The translations under genes were made by a program, and so were the position numbers. A stretch of 64,000 nt of DNA from Croceibacterium_A sp035626815 (GTDB lineage: Bacteria; Pseudomonadota; Alphaproteobacteria; Sphingomonadales; Sphingomonadaceae), in the NCBI GenBank assembly GCA_035626815.1, contig DASPMY010000002.1:1-64000 (forward strand), given 5' to 3'. Below are positions 9,329 to 17,372 of the stretch, one piece after another; the first letter of the stretch is position 1, and each line of letters starts with the position of its first letter. Below the pieces are notes generated by a model. The model made no database searches. It saw only the letters and a list, made by a program, of their open reading frames with translations, and had not been told where the DNA came from.

Positions 9329-11227
9329 CTAACTAATCTTTTTGAGCAGCCAGGAGAAGCTGCCGCCGCCGCGCGAGACCAGGCCCTGGACGACGAGCTG
9401 CTGCACCGGGTGCGGACGGCCCTCGCCGTCGACCCACAGGCTTTCCTCGACCTCCAGCGCATCGGCCTTGGCGTGGAACTGCCAGTGGCTGCCGTCGGCC
9501 AGCACCAGGCTGGCGCCGCGGCCGCTGCGGCTCGGGGCGACCTCGATTCCCGGACCGAGGTGGAAGCGGATCGCATAGGGCACCTTGCCGCGCTTGCCCT
9601 TGCGCCCGGCCGGCACCAGCAGGTCCTCGCCGCGCAGCTCGCTGCCGTCGTCGCGCAGGATCAGGATGCGCCGGTGAACGAGGCCGTAGCGGGCGACGTA
9701 GCCGTCGTGGCTGGCCTCGAGCCGCGTGGCCGCGCCGCCGCCGTCGAGCGCGAGCATGCGCCGGTCGACCTCGACCTCGCCGACCCCCTGGCCGAGCTTG
9801 CCGCCGACGAGCACGGCGGTCGAGTTGGCGTCGCCGAGCACCAGCGTCGAGTGCGCCGCGGTGGCGCGCAGGCCCTGCTCGATCCGCAGCGGAACCTGCC
9901 CGCCGGCGAACGCCGCGCCGCCGCAGTTGACCACCAGCCGGTGGGAGGCGTGCGACAACTCGAACGCCAGCGTCGAGGCGCAGCCGTGGCGGGCATGGCG
10001 CGCGAGCGGCGGCGGCGCGGCGTCGAACTGCAGCACGCTCCTGCCGGCGGCGACCCGCTGGTAGCCCCATTGGCGGGCATCGCGCAGCGGCCGGGTGCGC
10101 ACCCGGCTGGCCTCGACCAGCGCGGCGACTCGCGCCGCCGGCACCGCCCCGGCGCCCTGCCAGTTGCCGAGGCCGCCGTCGCCGTGAGCCAGCGCCAGCA
10201 GCGGCGGGACCAGCAGCTGCAGCATCGCGTCCACCGCTTGCGGGGGATCGCGCCGCGTCGCCCGGTAGCAGGCCGACAGCTCGACCAGCAGCCCGATCGC
10301 TTCCATCTGCGCCAGCGGGCTGCGCGACAGCACGCCGCCGTCGTGGCCGACCAGCTCGCCGAGCGCCCGCGCCAGGCCGGCCTCGCCGAACAGGCGCCGC
10401 GGTTTGCCCTCGGGCAGCAGCAGCCCGGCCGCGGCGATCGCGCACCATCCGGCGACCGCGTCGAGCGCGTCGTCGGCCTTGCCGACGTGGCGGTCGAGCC
10501 AGCGCGCCGTCTCCTCCATCGTGGCGAGGATGCGCCCGCGCAGCGCCTTGTCGCTGCCCGACAGGATCAGCGGGGCATGGGCGAGCCAGCCGAGCAGCCG
10601 GTGGCCGGCATGGCCGACCTTCCACGCCGCGCCGGCCTTGCGCCGGCTTGGGCCGGTTCCGGCATTGGCCTCGAGCCAGGCAAGCATCACGCGCTCGGCG
10701 GTCGGCGTGCACTGGGCGCGCGGCGCCGAGGCCTCGAGATCGCGCAGCCAGGTGAAGCCGTGGAGCGCGCGCTCGAACGGCGGGCTGTGCTTGGCGGCGG
10801 GCGAGAAATCGACTTGCGCGATCGGCGCCTTGACGCCGTGGACCAGGAAATGCCCTGCGCGCAGCGCCATGCCGGCGACGCGGTCGCCGGCGAGCGGGCT
10901 CTCGACCGTCGCCAGCAGCCGCGGCCGCACCGGTTTGCGGAACGGCGCGGTCAGCGCGTGGCTCGAGATGCCGAGGCGATAGACGAGGCGGACGATGCGT
11001 TCGCCGAGCGTGGTGTCGGGCGGCTCGAAATCGGCCAGCGCCAGCGCCCGGCCAGGCTCGACGATCCGTTCCGCGGCGGGCACGGCCGCGGCCTCGGCGA
11101 TCTGCACCAGGGGTTCCTCGACTCCGCCGGCGAGCGGAATGGCCATCGCATCCGATCCTTCCGCCGAGCTGCGCGCCACCGGAAGCGCGCCGGTGACGAA
11201 CCGGTTCCGGGGCGCGATCTCGGTCAT
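9329..11227 (-). CDS. Heparinase II/III family protein
   Basis: 632-residue protein of the polysaccharide-lyase-like heparinase II/III family. It has an alpha-helical toroid in the first half and a beta-sandwich with ARHGCASTLAFELS and LVVNCGGAAFAGG in the second half. It has no obvious signal peptide. The start ATG overlaps the rpe stop by the ATGA arrangement, so it is translationally coupled to rpe. The rpe-heparinase-purH order recurs in alphaproteobacteria, where the substrate is usually unknown; an envelope glycan is a guess. Confidence 0.85.
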   Translation of the reverse strand: MTEIAPRNRFVTGALPVARSSAEGSDAMAIPLAGGVEEPLVQIAEAAAVPAAERIVEPGRALALADFEPPDTTLGERIVRLVYRLGISSHALTAPFRKPVRPRLLATVESPLAGDRVAGMALRAGHFLVHGVKAPIAQVDFSPAAKHSPPFERALHGFTWLRDLEASAPRAQCTPTAERVMLAWLEANAGTGPSRRKAGAAWKVGHAGHRLLGWLAHAPLILSGSDKALRGRILATMEETARWLDRHVGKADDALDAVAGWCAIAAAGLLLPEGKPRRLFGEAGLARALGELVGHDGGVLSRSPLAQMEAIGLLVELSACYRATRRDPPQAVDAMLQLLVPPLLALAHGDGGLGNWQGAGAVPAARVAALVEASRVRTRPLRDARQWGYQRVAAGRSVLQFDAAPPPLARHARHGCASTLAFELSHASHRLVVNCGGAAFAGGQVPLRIEQGLRATAAHSTLVLGDANSTAVLVGGKLGQGVGEVEVDRRMLALDGGGAATRLEASHDGYVARYGLVHRRILILRDDGSELRGEDLLVPAGRKGKRGKVPYAIRFHLGPGIEVAPSRSGRGASLVLADGSHWQFHAKADALEVEESLWVDGEGRPHPVQQLVVQGLVSRGGGSFSWLLKKIS

Positions 11228-11886
11228 CCGAGCCCTCGCAGCGCGGCGATGTTGGCGGCGTAGCGGTCGGGCCCGCCGGCGAACGTCGCCGACCCGGCGA
11301 CGAGCACGTCGGCGCCGGCTTCGGCGCACTGGCGCGCGGTCTGCGGATTGATGCCGCCGTCGACCTCGAGCCGGATGTCGCGCCCGGCCTTGTCGATCAT
11401 CTTGCGCACCGCCTCGACCTTGCGCAGTTGCCCGGCGATGAAGCTCTGCCCGCCGAAGCCGGGGTTGACGCTCATCACCAGCACGAGGTCGATATCGTCG
11501 ATCAGGTAGTCGAGCATTTTCGCCGGCGTGCCCGGGTTGAGCGACACCCCGGCCTGCTTGCCGAGCGCCTTGATCGCCTGGACCGTGCGGTGGACGTGCG
11601 GCCCCGCCTCGGGATGAACGGTGATCACGTCCGCCCCGGCGCGGGCGAACGGCTCGATCCACGCGTCGACCGGGGCGACCATCAGGTGCACGTCGAACGG
11701 CTTGGCGGTGTGCGGCCGCAGCGCCGCGACCACGCCGGGGCCGATCGTCAGGTTGGGCACGAAATGGCCGTCCATCACGTCGACGTGGATCCAATCGGCG
11801 CCGGCCGCGTCGATCGCGCGCACCTCCTCGCCGAGCCGGGCGAAGTCGGCCGACAGGATCGAGGGGGAGATCAGCACGTCGCGCAT
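11224..11886 (-). CDS. rpe: Ribulose-phosphate 3-epimerase
   Basis: Pentose-phosphate/Calvin pathway TIM-barrel enzyme of 220 residues that interconverts ribulose 5-phosphate and xylulose 5-phosphate. Motifs: ISPSILSADFARLGEEV, HVDVMDGHFVPNLTIGP with metal-binding His and Asp, MSVNPGFGGQSF, and LEVDGGINPQTA. It is the first gene of the leftward run with the heparinase-like gene and purH, and is divergent from the RiPP cluster. Confidence 0.97.
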   Translation of the reverse strand: MRDVLISPSILSADFARLGEEVRAIDAAGADWIHVDVMDGHFVPNLTIGPGVVAALRPHTAKPFDVHLMVAPVDAWIEPFARAGADVITVHPEAGPHVHRTVQAIKALGKQAGVSLNPGTPAKMLDYLIDDIDLVLVMSVNPGFGGQSFIAGQLRKVEAVRKMIDKAGRDIRLEVDGGINPQTARQCAEAGADVLVAGSATFAGGPDRYAANIAALRGLG

Positions 11887-12056
11887 GGGACTGCCCCAGG
11901 TGACTAGGCCCCGCCGAATCGGTTAACAACGAGCCGATGTCTCTTTTCCACACAGCGCGCGGGGCGTTTTCGCCCATGCCATGCCCGACCGGAAACGGCT
12001 TTGCGGCGCCCATGGCGAAGGCTACCGCGTCCATACGGCCGGCAAGGGGCATGAAC

Positions 12057-12326
12057 ATGGCGGGCACTCCGCGGAAGATCGCCGCACGCTTCATCGAGAC
12101 CGAGATCGACGACGAGATCGTCGTCCTGCGGCTGAGCGACGCCGACGTGTTCTCGCTGCTCGGGACCTCGCGCGAAATCTGGGCTTGCATCGATGGCGTG
12201 CGCAGCCTGGCGGCGATCATCGATGCGCTCGCCGACCGCCACGGCATGGCCCGGGAACGCGTCGCGGCCGATGTCGAGCGGTTCGTCGCCGAATTGTGCG
12301 ATGCAGGCTTCGTCGAGCTCGCCTGA
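12057..12326 (+). CDS. Lasso-type RiPP B1 protein (PqqD-like RRE)
   Basis: 89-residue PqqD-fold RiPP recognition element: a beta-hairpin (FIETEIDDEIVVLRLSDAD), then FSLLGTSREIWACIDG and a three-helix bundle. In lasso clusters this protein binds the precursor leader and presents it to the B2 protease. I start at the ATG at 12057 because AAGGGG lies 7 bases upstream; the ATG at 12051 is too close to that site. The 3' end overlaps the B2 start by 26 bases. B is split here into B1 and B2, where many proteobacteria have a fused B. Confidence 0.88.
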   Translation: MAGTPRKIAARFIETEIDDEIVVLRLSDADVFSLLGTSREIWACIDGVRSLAAIIDALADRHGMARERVAADVERFVAELCDAGFVELA

Positions 12327-12750
12327 CCCCGCCGCGCGATGGCCGCACAGGCTGCGGGTCGCCGAGGCGATCGCGCTGATGGCCATTGCCAAGGGCCTGG
12401 TCGCCTGGGTGCCGTTCGCTTTCTGGCGGGCGAGCCTCGGCGAGGTCGTCGAGCGGCCCGCCGCGATGGCCGGGACGCCCGGTCCCCGGCTGCGATCCGT
12501 GGTCGCCGCCGTTCGGCGCGCCGTCGCCAGAGCGCCGTTCCCCGTCAAATGCCTGCCCCAGGCGATGGCGTTGCAATGGATGTTGCGTCGCCGCGGACTG
12601 GGCAGCGTCCTCACCGTCGGTACTTTGCCGAAGGCCGGGCGCGGCACGCTCGACGACCTGCATGCATGGGTGACCGTCGCGGGCCGGATTTGCCTCGGGC
12701 AGAGCGAGCGCGGGTACGTGCCCGTGCTGCACCTCAGCTCGTGCCGGTAG
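12301..12750 (+). CDS. Lasso-type RiPP B2 leader peptidase (transglutaminase-like)
   Basis: 149-residue cysteine protease of the lasso B2 family (transglutaminase core). The catalytic Cys84 lies in KCLPQAMALQWMLRRRG and His121 in DLHAWVTVAG, the expected spacing. It would cut the leader from the precursor at 12841. The start is inside the B1 end, in a different frame, with no good ribosome binding site, so translational coupling to B1 is likely. An upstream in-frame ATG (12193) would lie wholly inside B1. Confidence 0.88.
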   Translation: MQASSSSPDPAARWPHRLRVAEAIALMAIAKGLVAWVPFAFWRASLGEVVERPAAMAGTPGPRLRSVVAAVRRAVARAPFPVKCLPQAMALQWMLRRRGLGSVLTVGTLPKAGRGTLDDLHAWVTVAGRICLGQSERGYVPVLHLSSCR

Positions 12751-12769
12751 GTAACGAAGCGACCGATTC

Positions 12770-12798
12770 TTGTGCGGCAGCGAAAAGAAGCATATGCC
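12770..12798 (+). promoter_or_regulatory. Candidate promoter in front of the RiPP precursor
   Basis: TTGTGC (12770-12775), a 17-base spacer and TATGCC (12793-12798), 42 bases upstream of the precursor ATG. The -10-like hexamer resembles the TATGCG seen before rpmB here. A separate promoter would let the precursor be made in excess over the enzymes. Pattern-based only. Confidence 0.3.
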
Positions 12799-12840
12799 GT
12801 ATCGGATCGCTTCTCCGGACGGACATGCAGGGGGATTCGC

Positions 12841-12993
12841 ATGAACCAGGATGTTTCGCGCACCGGCTGGAACACGCCGACGCTCGTCCGTCTCGGCCGC
12901 ATTGCCGACGTGAGGGGAAGCAACAGCACCGTCAACAATCCCACCTCGGCGCAGTGCTCGCAGAACAACGGCGGGGGAACGTGCTCCTCGTGA
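12841..12993 (+). CDS. Lasso-family RiPP precursor peptide, without Asp/Glu in the predicted core
   Basis: 50-residue precursor with a strong ribosome binding site (AGGGGG). The leader carries the lasso B1 recognition pattern as WNTPTLVRLG (residues 10-19; usual form YxxPxLxxxG). The C-terminal part after Arg25 is rich in Gly, Ser, Asn and Thr and has two Cys (39 and 48). The only acidic residues are Asp4 and Asp23, both in the leader. If the core starts at Gly26, core positions 7 and 8 are Asn32 and Asn33, where a lasso peptide normally has the Asp/Glu that closes the ring. Position between B2 and the cyclase makes it the obvious substrate. The cleavage site is inferred. Confidence 0.82.
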   Translation: MNQDVSRTGWNTPTLVRLGRIADVRGSNSTVNNPTSAQCSQNNGGGTCSS

Positions 12994-13040
12994 TCGCGGT
13001 GCGCCCCGTTCGCGCCTTCCTTCGCTAACGGTTTCCTGAC

Positions 13041-14969
13041 GTGCTGGCCGCGTGCCGCTCTCCGGCGGGGCACGATAGCGCCGCGCTGGCGCCCCGGGTC
13101 GCGGCCTCGCTCGGGCTGTTCGATCGAGCGGCGGCGCCCCATGCGATTGCCGACGGCTGGGTTCTCGCGCGCTCGCAGGCCCGGGCCGGCGCCGCCGCGA
13201 CAGCAGCCGCAGCCCGCTTTCCGCTGGCCGTCCCTCGGGCTCCCGACGGAAGCCATGTGCTGTTCGAAGGCCGCATCGACAATGCCGGCGAGATCGCCGC
13301 CGCCCTCGGCGCGTCACCGCACGACATGGCCGAGCTCTACGGCCGCGCCGTGGCGCAATGGGGCGATCGGGCCGACCGCCGGTTGATCGGCGATTACGCC
13401 GCCATCCTCGTGCATCCGCAAAACGGCCTGCGCCTCGCCCGTTCGCCGTGGAGAGCCCCGCCGATCCTGTTCTGCGACCGCGACGGCATCCTCGCCGCGG
13501 CCTCGGTCGCGCGCGTCATCCATGCCTGCGGCCTTCCGCGCGTGCTCAACCGCCAGCGCGTCGCCGACAACCTGATCCAGAACCTCGTGCCCGCCGAAGG
13601 CTGGTTTGCCGGCATCGAGCGGGTCCAGCGCGGGCTGATCGTCCATCTGGCCCCCGGCTCGCGCCGCGTGGTCCCGTTCTACGACGAGCTCGCCGCGTGG
13701 CCGGTGCTGCGGTTGCGCGATGCGCGCGAATATGTCGAGGCCACCGACGCGTTGCTCACCGAAGCGGTCACGGCGGCATTGCGCGGCATCCGGCGCCCGG
13801 CCATGTCATTGTCGGGCGGGCTCGATTCTCCCAACGTCGCGGCCCGCATCTGCCGCGCCTTGCCCGCCGGCGGGACGCTCCGCAGCTACACCTTCGTTCC
13901 CCATCGCGACTGGTCGGGCTTCGTCTCGCCGCTGCACATCGCGGACGAAAGGCCGCAGGTCGAGGCCCTGGCCGAGCGCTACGCCAACCTCGTCCCGACG
14001 TTCCTCGACAATCCCGACGAGGATTTCGACGCGAGGCTCCCGGAGATGTTCCTGGCCATGGACGGGGCGCCGATCGGCCTGCCCAACGTGGCTCCGCTGC
14101 ACGGGCTCTACCAGGCCGCCGCGGCGGACGGTTGCGACGTCATGTTCAATGCCAACCTCGGCAACTATTCGTTCAGCGAGGGCGGCGCGTGGGCGCACTG
14201 CGAATTCTTCACGACCGGCCGCTGGCGGCAGTTGTACCTGCTGTACCGCGACCGCCCTTTCCGCCAGCGCAGCGTCCACCGGCTGTTCCTGCAACTGTCG
14301 GTGCTGCCGTTGCTGCCGCTCGCCTTCCAGAAGGTGTGGCGGCGCAAATGGCAGAAGGTCACCTTCGACCGGCTCCGCGACATCATTCCGCTCAAGAACG
14401 AGGCGTGGCGGCGCTTCGACCTCGAACGCCGCGGCCGGGCGGCGGGCCGGCTCGACGATCGCTACTACTGGCGCAGCCGGGAGATATGCTGGCGCGAGGG
14501 GATCGGCCGGGGGGAGATGGAAGACGGCGACGTCGCGCTTGCCTTCGAGCAGATCCACGGGCTGCCCACCCGCGATCCGACCGCCTATCGCCCGCTGATC
14601 GAGTTCTGCCGCCAGATACCGACCGAAATTTTCGTGCGCGACGGCGTGAGCCGCTGGCTCGGGCGCGAAGTCGGCCGACCGTACCTGCCCGCCTGCATCG
14701 TCGACGAGCGGCGCGACGCCAACAGCGGAATCGATTGGCACTGGCGGGTGCGGCGGCGGCTTCCCGCCTTGCGCGCGGAACTGCGCCAGGCCCGCGCGAT
14801 ACCGGAGCTCGAGGAACTGCTCGACTTCGACGAGCTCGAACGGCGCTTCGAGGCGTTTCCCGAAGAAGCGTGGACCACCACCGACGGGGTCAAGTACAGC
14901 TTCGCCGTGGCGCGAGCCGTGGTGGCCGCGCGTTTCGTCAATTGGGCCACCGGCCGCAACGCGATATAG
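13041..14969 (+). CDS. Lasso-type cyclase (asparagine synthetase B homologue)
   Basis: 642 residues from a GTG start. The N-terminal half is a glutamine-amidotransferase-like domain (residues 1-200, with FEGRIDNAGEI and DRRLIGDYAAIL) but lacks the nucleophilic Cys at position 2, as usual for lasso C proteins. The ATP-pyrophosphatase half starts with SGGLDS at residues 258-263. In lasso pathways this enzyme adenylates an Asp/Glu side chain and joins it to the new N-terminus. The precursor here offers no such residue, so the reaction actually performed is open. It lies 47 bases after the precursor on the same strand. Confidence 0.85.
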   Translation: MLAACRSPAGHDSAALAPRVAASLGLFDRAAAPHAIADGWVLARSQARAGAAATAAAARFPLAVPRAPDGSHVLFEGRIDNAGEIAAALGASPHDMAELYGRAVAQWGDRADRRLIGDYAAILVHPQNGLRLARSPWRAPPILFCDRDGILAAASVARVIHACGLPRVLNRQRVADNLIQNLVPAEGWFAGIERVQRGLIVHLAPGSRRVVPFYDELAAWPVLRLRDAREYVEATDALLTEAVTAALRGIRRPAMSLSGGLDSPNVAARICRALPAGGTLRSYTFVPHRDWSGFVSPLHIADERPQVEALAERYANLVPTFLDNPDEDFDARLPEMFLAMDGAPIGLPNVAPLHGLYQAAAADGCDVMFNANLGNYSFSEGGAWAHCEFFTTGRWRQLYLLYRDRPFRQRSVHRLFLQLSVLPLLPLAFQKVWRRKWQKVTFDRLRDIIPLKNEAWRRFDLERRGRAAGRLDDRYYWRSREICWREGIGRGEMEDGDVALAFEQIHGLPTRDPTAYRPLIEFCRQIPTEIFVRDGVSRWLGREVGRPYLPACIVDERRDANSGIDWHWRVRRRLPALRAELRQARAIPELEELLDFDELERRFEAFPEEAWTTTDGVKYSFAVARAVVAARFVNWATGRNAI

Positions 14970-15034
14970 CGGACCGGTGATCGCACGGATCAAGCATGCC
15001 CTGCGCGTCTCCGCGACGCCGAGGGGCTGACGCC

Positions 15035-16741
15035 ATGGAGGGGGAAGCGCGGGCCCGGCGTTCGGACGAACCCGCCGCCTGGCGGGTGCTGCTCGCCGCC
15101 GGCGGGGCGCGCCTGACGGCGCTGGTGCTGGCCCTGACGTTTGTCAGCAGTGTGACCGAAGGGCTCGGCTTGATGCTGCTGGTCCCACTGCTCGGCAGCC
15201 TCGGAGGCGAGGCAGCCAGCGGCGCGGCGTCGGGCATTCTGGCGGGGTACCGGCCCGGCCTGCCCGTCCTGCTGCTGGTCTTCGTCGGCCTGGTCGCGCT
15301 GCGGGTGGTGGCCTCGTTCCTGCGCGGACTGGCGGCATTCCGGTTGGAGGTCAGGATCGTCGACGGCCTGCGCGACCGCGCGATGGCCGCGCTGCTGGCG
15401 GCCGACTGGCGGGCATTGTCGCGCAGGCGGCGCAGCGACCTTCGCGCGATGCTGATCAGCTCGATCGACCGGGCGAGCAGCTCGGTCAATTACGGCCTGA
15501 CGCTGATCAACACGGGCTTCAGCCTGGCGGCGGCATGCGCGGCCGGCCTGGCGCTGTCGTGGCGATTCATGCTCGCCGGCATGGTCGTCGGAGCGGCGAT
15601 CCACGTGCTGTTTCGCGGCCTGCGCCGCAGCGCCCGCCAGCTCGGCAGCGGGCTCAACCGGGGCTTCCGGGTGATCCATGCCCGGCTCGACGAAAGCCTC
15701 GACGGGCTGCGGCTGATCAAGAGCTTCGAGCGCGAAGCGCGCACGCGGGCGGAGGTTGCCGCCGCCTTCTCGGGCTTTCGCGGCTTCCAGCACCGTTATT
15801 TCGTCATCGCCGGTCGGGCCCGGATCATCCGCCAGGTGGTCGGCGCGGCGTTGCTGGCGGCGCTGGTGTGGGTGGCGTTCGAGCGCTGGGGATACCCGCT
15901 GGCGGTGCTCCTGCCGCTGGTCGCGCTGTTCGCCCGCGCGGTGCCGCTGCTCGGCACCTTCCAGGACCACTTGCAGTACTACGCCCACGACGCGCCCGCG
16001 GTCGAGGAGGCGGCGCGCCTGATCGCCGAGGTCGAGGCGCAGGCCGAGCCGAACGATCCGGCGCTTCGGCCGCCCACGCTCGAGCGATCCATCCGCCTCG
16101 AGCGGGTCGACCTGGACTTCGGCGACGGCCGCTTCGCGCTCCGCCAGATCGATCTCGAGATTCCGGCGCTGTCGACTTTCGCGCTGCTCGGGCACTCGGG
16201 CGCCGGCAAGAGCACCCTGGCGGACATCCTCGGTGGCCTGCTCGGGCCCGATTCCGGCCGCGTGCTGATCGACGGCGTCGAGCTCGACGCCGGCGCCCGC
16301 CGCGCGTGGCGCAGCCAGGTCGCCTACATGCAGCAGGAGGCGGTGCTGTTCGCCGGCAGCGTGCGCGACAACCTGCGGTGGGCGCGGCCCGAGGCCGACG
16401 AGGCAGCGCTGCGCCGGGCGCTCGAGCGCGCCGCCGCGCAGTTCGCCTTTGCCTTGCCCGGCGGGATCGACTGCGATCTCGGCGAGGGCGGCCGCCAGCT
16501 GTCGGGCGGCGAGCGCCAGCGGATCGCGCTCGCCCGGGCGCTGCTGCGCGAGCCGCGGCTGCTGATCCTCGACGAGGCGACCAGCGCGATCGACGCCGCC
16601 GCCGAGCGCGAGGTCGCCGCCGCGGTCGAGCGGCTCAAGGGCTCGCTGACGATCGTCGTCATCGGCCATCGCGGACTGCTGACCGACCTGGCCGAGCGCC
16701 GGATCACGCTCGAGCACGGACGGCTGGTGGCCGCCGCCTGA
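15035..16741 (+). CDS. ABC exporter of the RiPP cluster (lasso D type)
   Basis: 568-residue half-transporter with an N-terminal six-helix membrane domain (about residues 25-310) fused to an ATPase. Walker A GHSGAGKST is at 386-394; the ABC signature LSGGERQRIALARA and Walker B LLILDEATSA follow. No peptidase C39 domain is present, consistent with leader removal by B2. The start at 15035 has GAGGGG 8 bases upstream; the ATG at 14996 does not. It is the last gene of the cluster and would export the mature product and provide self-protection. Confidence 0.9.
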   Translation: MEGEARARRSDEPAAWRVLLAAGGARLTALVLALTFVSSVTEGLGLMLLVPLLGSLGGEAASGAASGILAGYRPGLPVLLLVFVGLVALRVVASFLRGLAAFRLEVRIVDGLRDRAMAALLAADWRALSRRRRSDLRAMLISSIDRASSSVNYGLTLINTGFSLAAACAAGLALSWRFMLAGMVVGAAIHVLFRGLRRSARQLGSGLNRGFRVIHARLDESLDGLRLIKSFEREARTRAEVAAAFSGFRGFQHRYFVIAGRARIIRQVVGAALLAALVWVAFERWGYPLAVLLPLVALFARAVPLLGTFQDHLQYYAHDAPAVEEAARLIAEVEAQAEPNDPALRPPTLERSIRLERVDLDFGDGRFALRQIDLEIPALSTFALLGHSGAGKSTLADILGGLLGPDSGRVLIDGVELDAGARRAWRSQVAYMQQEAVLFAGSVRDNLRWARPEADEAALRRALERAAAQFAFALPGGIDCDLGEGGRQLSGGERQRIALARALLREPRLLILDEATSAIDAAAEREVAAAVERLKGSLTIVVIGHRGLLTDLAERRITLEHGRLVAAA

Positions 16742-16864
16742 CGCGTGAATTCACCGCCAATTCACCGGCGCGCGGCCATGTCCGCGCCGGGTCACCCGCG
16801 CCCGTCCGTTTTTTCGCACCCTTGGCCGCAGCCGCCCGCCCCCCTACATAGCCGCCGGATCGTG

Positions 16865-17371
16865 ATGAACCTGACCGCCCGCCTTCGCCCTGCCGCTTCC
16901 GCGCTGGCCCTCGCGGGCCTCGCCGCCGCGCTCGCCCAGGCGACGCCGGCCGCGGCGCAGTACAATCGCGAGATCAGCCACGATCCGGCGAAGTGCCGCG
17001 GCAACGGGCCGGCGGTGCGCATCAGCGTGACCGGCGTCAAGCGCAGCTCGGGCAAGCTGCGGGTGCAGCTCTACCGCGCGACCAAGCAGGACTGGCTGGA
17101 AACCGGCCGCTGGCTCAACCGGATGGAGCTGCCGGCGCGCGCCGGGACGATGAGCGTGTGCATGCCGGTGCCGGCCCCCGGCACTTACGGCATCGCCATC
17201 CGCCACGACGTCAACGGCAACAACGAGACCGACCTGACGCAGGATGGCGGCGGGGCGTCGAACAACCCCAGCTTCAACATCTTCAACCTGGGCAAGCCGA
17301 GCCACAGCAAGGTCGGCTTCGCCGTCGGCCAGGAAGTCAAGGCGATCACCATCCGCCTGCACTACCTCTAG
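16865..17371 (+). CDS. Exported DUF2141 protein
   Basis: 168 residues. A cleavable signal peptide (residues 1-32, ending TPAAAQ) precedes a beta-rich DUF2141 domain with VRISVTGVKRSSGKLRVQLY, YGIAIRHDVNGNNETD and GVNN-like ASNNPSF elements. DUF2141 proteins are periplasmic and of unknown function. It follows the RiPP exporter by 123 bases; I do not treat it as part of that cluster. Confidence 0.82.
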   Translation: MNLTARLRPAASALALAGLAAALAQATPAAAQYNREISHDPAKCRGNGPAVRISVTGVKRSSGKLRVQLYRATKQDWLETGRWLNRMELPARAGTMSVCMPVPAPGTYGIAIRHDVNGNNETDLTQDGGGASNNPSFNIFNLGKPSHSKVGFAVGQEVKAITIRLHYL

Positions 17372-17372
17372 C

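Noticed and set aside
12841..12993. Reading the precursor as a lanthipeptide because of its Ser, Thr and Cys
   Set aside because: No LanB, LanC or LanM-type enzyme is present; the neighbours are specific to lasso-type pathways and the leader fits B1 recognition.
13041..14969. Housekeeping asparagine synthetase
   Set aside because: Lacks the N-terminal nucleophile Cys and lies between a RiPP precursor and its exporter with B1 and B2 upstream.
13358..14980. 540-codon frame within the cyclase gene
   Set aside because: Overlaps the asparagine-synthetase-like cyclase in another frame; Arg/Ala-rich without motifs.
14990..16717. 575-codon minus-strand frame opposite the ABC exporter
   Set aside because: Antisense shadow of a gene with all ABC motifs.
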